From positions 1-6,008 of the forward strand of contig JALUTJ010000101.1 of the NCBI GenBank assembly GCA_027057985.1: a stretch of DNA of 6,008 bases, given 5' to 3'. A program made the translations under genes and the position numbers. Positions 1 through 5,160 of the stretch are shown here, one piece after another. This stretch comes from Chromatiales bacterium (GTDB lineage: Bacteria > Pseudomonadota > Gammaproteobacteria > UBA6429 > Thiohalophilaceae). Each line of letters opens with the position of its first letter. The stretch's first letter is position 1. The notes beneath the pieces are model-generated. The model made no database searches, was not told the origin of the DNA, and saw nothing but the letters and a program-made list of their open reading frames with translations.

Positions 1-41
1 TCCACGTCGATGAGGATCATTTCGGGTTTTTTTGAAATCAT
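1..41 (-). CDS. gph: Phosphoglycolate phosphatase, N-terminal fragment cut by window edge
   Basis: Only the first 13 codons and two bases of a 14th are present. The ATG at 41-39 starts one base after the rpe stop codon. The peptide runs M-I-S-K-K-P-E-M-I-L-I-D-V and the next codon begins GA. I-L-I-D-V-(D) fits the start of HAD-family motif I, DxDGT, with D12 as the nucleophile. In gammaproteobacteria the gene after rpe is typically gph, whose product removes phosphate from 2-phosphoglycolate, so both motif and position support the call. The upstream sequence lies inside the rpe 3' end and has only a weak purine-rich ribosome binding site, so translational coupling to rpe is likely (inference). 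Met8 is an alternative start that still precedes the motif. The rest of the gene is outside the window. Confidence 0.72.
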   Translation of the reverse strand, partial: MISKKPEMILIDV

Positions 42-42
42 A

Positions 43-735
43 TTAACGCTTTACTTTTGCCAGCTCATCACGGAATTGACTGATCACGGTGTCATAGACA
101 TTCGGATCGTTATCGTTTTTGGCACCAAATACTGCAGAACCTGCCACGAACATATCCGCGCCCGCTTCTGCGATCTCCTTGATGTTATCGACTTTAACGC
201 CACCATCGATTTCCAGGGTAATATCATATCCGCTTTCATCGATCAGCTTACGTGCTTCACGCAGCTTGTTCAGGGTTTCCGGAATAAAGCTCTGTCCACC
301 AAAGCCGGGGTTAACCGACATCAGCAACACGATATCCACCTTGTCCATTACGTGCTTGAGAATATCCAGCGGGGTTGCCGGGTTGAATACCAGACCGGAC
401 TTACAGCCGCCATCACGGATCATTTGCAGGGTACGGTCGATATGTTCGGATGCTTCCGGGTGGAAGGTGATATAGCTGGCACCGGCATCGATGAAATCAG
501 GAATAATGCGATCAACCGGCTTTACCATCAGGTGAACGTCGATATCCGCAGTCACACCATGCTTGCGCAGGGCATCGCAGACCAGCGGGCCAATGGTCAG
601 ATTAGGGACGTAGTGGTTATCCATCACGTCAAAATGAACCACGTCGGCACCAGACTTGAGGACGTTGTCCACTTCTGTACCCAGGTTAGCGAAATCCGCG
701 GACAGGATTGACGGTGCTATTTTAAAATCTGCCAT
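43..735 (-). CDS. rpe: Ribulose-phosphate 3-epimerase
   Basis: This enzyme interconverts D-ribulose 5-phosphate and D-xylulose 5-phosphate in the pentose phosphate pathway and, where present, the Calvin cycle; it is cytosolic. The 230 residues are a normal full length for this TIM-barrel family. Visible signatures in order are [13 protein letters not shown] (S9), [17 protein letters not shown] with metal ligands H34 and D36, DVHLMV with H68, VNPGFGGQ (residues 141-148, phosphate-side loop), EIDGGV with D177, and the phosphate-binding VAGSAVFG near 197-204. D36 and D177 are the acid/base pair known for the family, and all key residues are intact. The ATG at 735 follows AAGAGG at a nine-base spacing. 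The gene is followed at one base by gph, giving the rpe-gph order common in gammaproteobacteria. Two inverted repeats lie in its leader. The identification is very secure. Confidence 0.98.
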   Translation of the reverse strand: MADFKIAPSILSADFANLGTEVDNVLKSGADVVHFDVMDNHYVPNLTIGPLVCDALRKHGVTADIDVHLMVKPVDRIIPDFIDAGASYITFHPEASEHIDRTLQMIRDGGCKSGLVFNPATPLDILKHVMDKVDIVLLMSVNPGFGGQSFIPETLNKLREARKLIDESGYDITLEIDGGVKVDNIKEIAEAGADMFVAGSAVFGAKNDNDPNVYDTVISQFRDELAKVKR

Positions 736-744
736 TTTCTGTTG

Positions 745-750
745 CCTCTT
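745..750 (-). promoter_or_regulatory. Ribosome binding site of rpe
   Basis: AAGAGG on the minus strand lies nine bases before the rpe ATG, within the usual range for a Shine-Dalgarno site. It supports the start at 735, which also matches the expected N-terminus of the family ([15 protein letters not shown]). Confidence 0.7.
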
Positions 751-756
751 ACATTT

Positions 757-773
757 TGGCGCAAATTACGCCA
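757..773 (-). repeat. Short inverted repeat in the rpe leader
   Basis: TGGCG and CGCCA form a perfect 5-bp inverted repeat around seven bases (CAAATTA on the plus strand). It lies 22 bases upstream of the rpe start codon and just upstream of its ribosome binding site. It could be a small RNA hairpin or a protein site. A 5-bp match of this kind can occur by chance, so the functional reading is weak. Confidence 0.35.
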
Positions 774-787
774 GTTCTGATAATTTT

Positions 788-811
788 GCCCGAACTTGCA
801 GCAATTCGGGC
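788..811. repeat. 24-bp dyad in the rpe / hydrolase divergent spacer
   Basis: GCCCGAA (788-794) and TTCGGGC (805-811) are perfect 7-bp inverted arms around ten bases. The inner TTGC-A-GCAA continues the symmetry with one bulged base at 795. No T-run follows on either strand, so it is not an intrinsic terminator. It lies between the divergent genes, 53 bases upstream of rpe. It could be an operator for a dimeric regulator or a leader hairpin in the rpe mRNA. The repeat is seen directly; the function is unknown. Confidence 0.45.
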
Positions 812-865
812 GTGAAAATAATTAAAGCGCAGACTTTACCTGATCCGCCGGCAGATTTCAGCCTT

Positions 866-892
866 TTGCCATGAGGTTTAACACCTTATACT
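866..892 (+). promoter_or_regulatory. Possible sigma-70 promoter of the hydrolase-CopD pair
   Basis: TTGCCA (866-871) and TATACT (887-892) resemble -35 and -10 boxes, separated by 15 bases, which is shorter than the optimal 17. A start near 899 would leave a leader of roughly 23 bases before the ATG at 922, room for the GGGAGAGAG site. The spacing makes this only a candidate, but the divergent arrangement requires a plus-strand promoter somewhere in 736-910. Confidence 0.3.
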
Positions 893-910
893 CTATTTTT
901 ATTGATTTTC

Positions 911-919
911 GGGAGAGAG
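911..919 (+). promoter_or_regulatory. Ribosome binding site fixing the hydrolase start at 922
   Basis: GGGAGAGAG ends two bases before the ATG at 922, with its GGGAG core six bases away. The in-frame ATG at 871 has no comparable site and would put 17 extra residues ahead of a clear signal peptide. This decides the start at 922. Confidence 0.75.
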
Positions 920-921
920 CC

Positions 922-1731
922 ATGAGAGTGACCACGCTGATAAAATCCCTGTTTTTTGTCGGATTTAGCCTGTTTGTACTACCCGTCTATGCATCCGATA
1001 CCGCCAAGGAAAAACGCTGGGCCGAGCAGGTTGTCGACAGCCTGATGGTCGGTGAAGCGCAATGGCTCAAGGCCGGCAAGAGCCAGTTCCTCGGTCTTTA
1101 TACCGAGAGCGCCACAGCGGAGACCCGTGGTGCGGCCATTGTTCTGCATGGCAGCGGGGTTCACCCCAACTGGGACCAGGTCGTGCGCCCATTGCGGAGT
1201 GAATTACCGGATTATGGCTGGGCCACCCTGTCAATCCAGATGCCGGTGCTGCCGAACGAGGCCAGCTATGCCGAGTACGCCAGCCTGTTTCCCGAGGTTG
1301 CACCACGCATCGATGCCGCGGTGCGCTATCTTAAAAACAAGGGCATCAATAATATCGTTATCATTGCCCATAGCCTGGGCGCCTCCATGGGTGCATGGTA
1401 TCTGGCACAGAAGCCGGACAGGGCCGTGCGCGGCTTTGTTGCCATTGGTGCTTCGGGTCGGTTAATGAAAAATGACAAGGTTGATTTTCTGGTGTCGCTG
1501 CAAAAGATCACGTTGCCGGTACTGGATATCTATGGCGGTCATGATCTCGATAGTGTCTTAAGTACTGCTGATGCGCGACGCCAGGTGGCACGAAAAAGTG
1601 GAAATAAAAACTATATCCAGGTAAAAATTCCCGGAGCCAGTCATTTTTTTGATAATAAAAATGATATCCTTGTACGTCGAATTCGCGGCTGGCTGAAAAA
1701 AAATGCAGACGGCCAGGAAATAAAAAAATAA
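922..1731 (+). CDS. Exported alpha/beta hydrolase, DUF3530-like
   Basis: The product is 269 residues. It begins with a Sec signal peptide: a basic start (MRVTTLIK), a hydrophobic core at about 9-22, and likely cleavage after the VYA ending at residue 24. It should therefore act in the periplasm or outside the cell. The mature part is an alpha/beta hydrolase: oxyanion-region VLHGSG (74-79) followed by HPNW, a nucleophile elbow AHSLGAS with Ser151, an acid in YGGHD (Asp208), and His241 in GASHFF. The triad is complete and in order. The HGSGxHPxW and GWATLSIQMP segments (about 76-108) look like the DUF3530 family, whose substrate I do not know. Ser-His-Asp hydrolases of this type act on esters or peptides, but nothing here identifies the substrate. 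It is the first gene of a two-gene unit with a CopD-family membrane protein 15 bases later. Confidence 0.85.
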   Translation: MRVTTLIKSLFFVGFSLFVLPVYASDTAKEKRWAEQVVDSLMVGEAQWLKAGKSQFLGLYTESATAETRGAAIVLHGSGVHPNWDQVVRPLRSELPDYGWATLSIQMPVLPNEASYAEYASLFPEVAPRIDAAVRYLKNKGINNIVIIAHSLGASMGAWYLAQKPDRAVRGFVAIGASGRLMKNDKVDFLVSLQKITLPVLDIYGGHDLDSVLSTADARRQVARKSGNKNYIQVKIPGASHFFDNKNDILVRRIRGWLKKNADGQEIKK

Positions 1732-1733
1732 CC

Positions 1734-1738
1734 AGGAG
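1734..1738 (+). promoter_or_regulatory. Ribosome binding site of the CopD-family gene
   Basis: AGGAG lies eight bases before the ATG at 1747 and only three bases after the hydrolase stop codon. No promoter fits in this gap, which supports co-transcription of the two genes. Confidence 0.75.
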
Positions 1739-1746
1739 CTGATAAA

Positions 1747-2211
1747 ATGACCGAGAGCATTTCTATTGTTTTACATTTACTTTCTGCCGTTGTCTGGGTG
1801 GGCGGAATGTTTTTTGCCTATATGTTCCTGCGCCCGGTTGCCGCCTCGCAACTTGAACCCCCTGCACGCCTGAGCCTGTGGGTCGGTGTATTTAAAAAGT
1901 TTTTTCCTTTTGTCTGGTTATCGATCCTGTTCCTGCCGCTCACAGGCTACCTGATGATTTACACCATCTGGGGTAGCATGGGAGCCACGCCGGTTTATGT
2001 TCATACCATGAATGGGATTGGTACCGTGATGATTCTGATCTACCTGCATGTTTACTTCGCTCCGTTTAAACGCCTCAAGGAAGCTGTGATTAAACAGGAC
2101 TGGCCAGAAGGCGGACGTAACCTGAATATCATTCGCAAGATGGTTGGGCTCAATACCCTGCTCGGGCTGAGCGTGATTATTATTGCCAGTGCCGGGCGGA
2201 TGGGTTTTTAA
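1747..2211 (+). CDS. CopD-family four-helix membrane protein
   Basis: The 154-residue protein has four predicted membrane helices at about 5-30, 53-75, 87-108 and 133-150. The first helix carries HLLSAVVWVGGMFF (His10 onward), typical of CopD-family proteins, the group named after the inner-membrane copper resistance protein CopD. Further histidines are His86 at the start of helix 3 (VHTMNGIG) and His101 near its end (LHVYF). Histidines in such bundles can bind copper or heme, but which applies here cannot be told from sequence. It is much shorter than full-length CopD and corresponds to the stand-alone single-domain form. It follows the exported hydrolase in one transcription unit. Its stop codon interlocks with that of the convergent GGDEF-EAL gene, so there is no room for a terminator between them. 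The family call is good; the specific role is unknown. Confidence 0.8.
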   Translation: MTESISIVLHLLSAVVWVGGMFFAYMFLRPVAASQLEPPARLSLWVGVFKKFFPFVWLSILFLPLTGYLMIYTIWGSMGATPVYVHTMNGIGTVMILIYLHVYFAPFKRLKEAVIKQDWPEGGRNLNIIRKMVGLNTLLGLSVIIIASAGRMGF

Positions 2212-4061
2212 CTATTATCCCGATAATAAGTTTCAAAATCCTGTTTTAGAAGAGGTTTGGCATAAAGATACCCCTGGAATACCTTGCAACCATGCTGTAA
2301 CAGGAATGCCTGCTGTTGCTCCGTCTCTACACCTTCTGCCACGATTGCCAGGTTGAATATCTCGGCAATATGCAGAATGGTGTTTACCATTTCTTCGGCA
2401 TTGTTATAACGTGATAAATCCTTGATAAAGTGACGATCGATCTTGATTTCATCAATCGGTAATTTACGGATATAGGTTAAAGAACTGTAACCGGTACCAA
2501 AATCATCCATGGAAAAGAGGATACCCAGGTCCTTAATTTTATCCATGATCGTGGTGATATTATCACCCTCGGCAACAATACTCTCGGTAATCTCAAAAAC
2601 GATATGGGTTTTAATATCATTATTGGCAAGATACTTCTGATATAGTCGAGTAACATCGGCGACAAAACTATGATGCATAAACTGGCGCATACTGATATTA
2701 ATCGACATATAGCGTAGATTGATACCCTTCGTATTCCAGTCAACAATCGTTCTGAATGCGCTTTCAATAATGTAATAGCCGATTTCAACAATCAGCCCGG
2801 TTTGCTCGGCAATATTGATAAACTCGGCAGGATAGATTTCTCCCTGCTCTTCATTATGCCAACGCGCCAGTACCTCGACACCACTCACCTTTTGTTCCAC
2901 GTTCAGTTGCGGTTGATAGACAAGGTAAATTTCTTCCTTACCAATCGCAGAATAAAGCAGTTGTTCCAGCAACAGGTTACGTTCTACCCGCTGCGACATT
3001 TCCTCGTCGAAGAAAAAAACGCCATCTCTTCCTTTTTCCTTGACCTCGTACATGGCAATATCGGCTTCCTTGATAAAGTCTGCCGAACTTGCACCACTGC
3101 CGGAAATAAGACTAACGCCAATACTGGCACTAATATAAACATGATGCTGATTAATAATATAAGCTGCTTTCAGGATAGATAATAATTTTTCAGAAATCTG
3201 CAGCGCCGCCTGCTTGCTTTGCTGTTTATCAGCATAGTTAGCTCCGGTAATAATAAACTCATCCCCACCAAGGCGTGAGAGCATGGTGTTTTCCGGGATA
3301 TTGTTCTGTAATCGCACCACAACTTCACATAACAGTGCGTCACCAACATCATGACCAAGCGAGTCATTAACGGTTTTAAAATGATCAAGATCAATTAGTA
3401 ACAGGTAGGAATATTCATTTTTCTGACGGAGATCATTCATTTTCCGCTGCAGGTATTCAATAAAATACTGGCGGTTATAAATGCCGGTAAGGTAATCATG
3501 TACTGACTGGAAAATCGTTTTCTGAAAAAGTTTGTAACTACCACCTGCTATATAAAACAGTACCCAGCCAAAAATGGCAGAAAAAGCAGCCAGCACATAA
3601 CCATACCAGTTCGCCATGAGAATAAAATAGATAATCATCGGTATGATTAAACCGGCAACAATCGGCTTATAAAGCTTTTTATCCGGGAACAGCAATGCGG
3701 CGGCAACGGTAGAAGCGCCAATCTCGGTAAAGATGGCAATATAGTGCATACCGGTTTCCGTTTCCGGCGCATACATCAGAAAGATCACACCCCAGGCAGC
3801 AAAGTAGAAATAAAACAGAACCGATGTATTCTTATACCAGCTTTCAAGCTGGGTATTACTCATCTTCTCAGCATCAAACTGCTTATAGAGGTAATAGCCA
3901 CGAATAGAAAGCAAGGTAATAGCAAGGTACCAGAAGACCGCCCGCAGGTAGATGTCATTGAGCCAGCCGAGGAAAATATAGGCAAGACCCGGCAACATCG
4001 AGAGGGCGATCATCACAGGTATCTGCCTGTGGATGTACTGATAGATTTCGTTTATTCGCAT
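2208..4061 (-). CDS. Membrane-bound GGDEF-EAL cyclic-di-GMP protein
   Basis: The 617-residue protein has a hydrophobic N-terminus with about six membrane helices (roughly 16-34, 37-57, 79-97, 108-125, 132-151, 154-173), then GGDEF and EAL domains facing the cytoplasm. I do not recognise the membrane domain as a named MASE type. The GGDEF part starts at DYLTGIYNR (189-197), has metal aspartates in LIDLDHFK (D224, D226), GHDVGD (237-241) and an intact GGDEF at 265-269. The RxxD inhibitory site expected before it is absent (P-E-N-T instead). The EAL part has EVLARW (E396), N455, E490, the DDFGTG pair D519/D520, K540, E576 and Q596, all expected for phosphodiesterase activity. Both cyclase and phosphodiesterase activities are therefore possible; which dominates is unknown. 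The gene appears monocistronic, with an extended -10 promoter at 4103-4111. No Shine-Dalgarno site precedes the ATG, so the exact start is less sure (Met17 and Met22 are alternatives). It is more AT-rich than its neighbours. Confidence 0.95.
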   Translation of the reverse strand: MRINEIYQYIHRQIPVMIALSMLPGLAYIFLGWLNDIYLRAVFWYLAITLLSIRGYYLYKQFDAEKMSNTQLESWYKNTSVLFYFYFAAWGVIFLMYAPETETGMHYIAIFTEIGASTVAAALLFPDKKLYKPIVAGLIIPMIIYFILMANWYGYVLAAFSAIFGWVLFYIAGGSYKLFQKTIFQSVHDYLTGIYNRQYFIEYLQRKMNDLRQKNEYSYLLLIDLDHFKTVNDSLGHDVGDALLCEVVVRLQNNIPENTMLSRLGGDEFIITGANYADKQQSKQAALQISEKLLSILKAAYIINQHHVYISASIGVSLISGSGASSADFIKEADIAMYEVKEKGRDGVFFFDEEMSQRVERNLLLEQLLYSAIGKEEIYLVYQPQLNVEQKVSGVEVLARWHNEEQGEIYPAEFINIAEQTGLIVEIGYYIIESAFRTIVDWNTKGINLRYMSINISMRQFMHHSFVADVTRLYQKYLANNDIKTHIVFEITESIVAEGDNITTIMDKIKDLGILFSMDDFGTGYSSLTYIRKLPIDEIKIDRHFIKDLSRYNNAEEMVNTILHIAEIFNLAIVAEGVETEQQQAFLLQHGCKVFQGYLYAKPLLKQDFETYYRDNS

Positions 4062-4102
4062 AGACAGGAGTGGGGGTTACTGTTGCAAAAGAGATATGTG
4101 CA

Positions 4103-4111
4103 ATTATATCA
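4103..4111 (-). promoter_or_regulatory. Extended -10 promoter of the GGDEF-EAL gene
   Basis: On the minus strand this reads TGATATAAT, a perfect extended -10 element (TGn plus consensus TATAAT). The -35 region falls in the T-run of the upstream terminator and is poor, which fits an extended -10 promoter that does not need a good -35. A transcript starting near 4096 would have a leader of about 35 bases to the ATG at 4061. The motif is exact; activity is inferred. Confidence 0.65.
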
Positions 4112-4124
4112 AAGCATCCCGGGC

Positions 4125-4166
4125 AAAAAGATAGGCCTAATGTTAAAAATAATTAACATTAGGCCT
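4125..4166 (-). terminator. Rho-independent terminator after djlA
   Basis: On the minus strand AGGCCTAATGTTAA pairs perfectly with TTAACATTAGGCCT (14 bp; arms at 4153-4166 and 4133-4146) across a six-base loop TTATTT. The sequence ATC and a run of five T (4129-4125) follow. It begins 28 bases after the djlA stop codon. On the plus strand no T-run follows the stem, so it acts for the minus strand only. It closes the transcription unit that enters from copA/djlA. Confidence 0.85.
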
Positions 4167-4194
4167 CCCAGAATTAAAATCTGTAAGGAAAAAC

Positions 4195-5016
4195 TCAGCT
4201 TTTTTTGCGCTGCTGCATGATCAGCTCGTAGGCTGCCTTGATTTCCTGCGTTTTTTCCGTTGCCATTTTTACCATTTCTTCTGGCATACCTTTAGATACC
4301 AGCTTGTCAGGATGATGCTGATTCATCTGGCGACGGTAGGCTTTTTTCAGTTCGCCATCGGATACCGTTTCTTCCACCCCCAGCACTGCATAGGCTTCTT
4401 TCAGTGCATCGGCCGGTGCCTGGGTCTGATAATGTGCCTGCCCACTTCCACCCTGCTGGAAATGCTGTTGTGCCATGACCATTTGCACCAGGCGTTGATA
4501 ATCATGCCGGGAAAAACCGATCTGTTCGCTGACATTCAGTAATATCCGTTCTTCATTCACATCCAGCCTGCCATCGGCCAGTGCGGCAAAAATCAGGATT
4601 TCAAGCAGCATCTGTGACAGGGCACGGTTATGATGGGAAACATGGATAAATTCTTCGATACATTTATCCGGGTAAAACTCGACCTGTTTACCTTCGGTAA
4701 AAAAGGCAATGGCCTGTTTTGTCTGAGCTTCATCCAGTTGCATCTGCTGCATAATGGCGCGTGCGGCCTGGATTTCTTCGGTACTTACCCGGCCATCGGC
4801 CTTGGCAACATGACCCAGCAGGGAGAAAACGGTTTTGAAAAAGACCTGCTGAATCTCGTGACGATTTTGCACGGTGTTAAATACCGCGCCAAAGTCACCC
4901 TGCATCAGGCCGCGATCAAAGATATGGCCGATCCAGGCACCAATGAAAAGCCCCCAGATGCTACCACCACTGATGAGGTAACCGAAAAAGGCACCGGCGA
5001 GTTTTCCTATAAACAT
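4195..5016 (-). CDS. djlA: DjlA-type co-chaperone with TerB and J domains
   Basis: The 273-residue protein has the DjlA layout. A glycine-rich membrane segment spans about 4-32, with glycines at 4, 8, 12, 17, 18, 22, 26 and 30; such spacing suits helix dimerisation. A central TerB-like domain covers about 55-182, with the paired acidic motifs KADGRVS (72-78) and LADGRLD (146-152). A Q/G-rich linker spans about 184-201, and a C-terminal J domain runs about 205-273 with the HPD motif at 235-237. The J domain stimulates the ATPase of DnaK; DjlA is a cytoplasm-facing inner-membrane co-chaperone, in E. coli linked to envelope stress and capsule control. The length matches the family. The ATG at 5016 has AGGA six bases upstream. 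It follows the small peptide gene by 73 bases with no clear terminator between, so read-through from copA is possible. A strong terminator follows it. Confidence 0.95.
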   Translation of the reverse strand: MFIGKLAGAFFGYLISGGSIWGLFIGAWIGHIFDRGLMQGDFGAVFNTVQNRHEIQQVFFKTVFSLLGHVAKADGRVSTEEIQAARAIMQQMQLDEAQTKQAIAFFTEGKQVEFYPDKCIEEFIHVSHHNRALSQMLLEILIFAALADGRLDVNEERILLNVSEQIGFSRHDYQRLVQMVMAQQHFQQGGSGQAHYQTQAPADALKEAYAVLGVEETVSDGELKKAYRRQMNQHHPDKLVSKGMPEEMVKMATEKTQEIKAAYELIMQQRKKS

Positions 5017-5089
5017 ACTCTTTCCTGTAATACTAAAATAACTTTATCAGTCTAAATGACATACTTCTGCTTCAGATAGCAGTAATAAA

Positions 5090-5158
5090 TTATTTTTTAA
5101 TCCAGAACCACCAGATAATCAGTCCAATAAGAATAATACCCACAAAATTAACTATCAT
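5090..5158 (-). CDS. 22-residue single-helix membrane peptide after copA
   Basis: A short open frame starts with ATG at 5158-5156, two bases after the copA stop, and ends with TAA at 5092-5090. The peptide starts MIVNFVGIILIG, continues through LII, has an aromatic cluster WWFW at 16-19 and ends I-K-K. That is one membrane helix with a positive end, probably N-out/C-in or an uncleaved anchor. AAGGTG at 5172-5167 lies eight bases before the ATG, inside the copA 3' end, indicating translational coupling. From memory, cupredoxin-domain proteins encoded beside copA in gammaproteobacteria often begin with a similar VGxxLIGxIxWWFW anchor. Here no cupredoxin sequence follows the stop; the djlA upstream region comes next. 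So this is either a genuine small protein, perhaps a CopA partner, or the remnant of a truncated cupredoxin gene. I cannot decide between these from the window. Confidence 0.62.
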   Translation of the reverse strand: MIVNFVGIILIGLIIWWFWIKK

Positions 5159-5160
5159 TG

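Noticed and set aside
10..711. Long plus-strand open frame opposite rpe
   Set aside because: It is the antisense shadow of rpe, whose family motifs are unmistakable; the plus-strand translation shows no recognisable domain and there is no ribosome binding site.
871..921. Upstream in-frame ATG at 871 as the start of the hydrolase
   Set aside because: It lacks a ribosome binding site and would bury the signal peptide behind 17 residues; the ATG at 922 has GGGAGAGAG directly upstream.
2213..2228. TATTATC-CC-GATAATA inverted repeat as a terminator between the convergent genes
   Set aside because: The loop is two bases, the stem is nearly all A/T, it lies mostly within the GGDEF-EAL coding end and no T-run follows on either strand.
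4133..4166. The 14-bp perfect inverted repeat as an attachment site or mobile-element end
   Set aside because: The six-base loop, the T-run on one side and the location right after djlA are fully explained by an intrinsic terminator; no transposase or target duplication is present.
2802..4220. Plus-strand frames at 2802-3182 and 3744-4220
   Set aside because: They are antisense to the GGDEF-EAL gene; the second also runs through the terminator hairpin and has no ribosome binding site or recognisable motif.
5067..5082. CTGCT/AGCAG hairpin between the small peptide gene and djlA as a terminator
   Set aside because: Only five base pairs and no T-run on the minus strand; the T-rich stretch on the plus side is not near any plus-strand gene.
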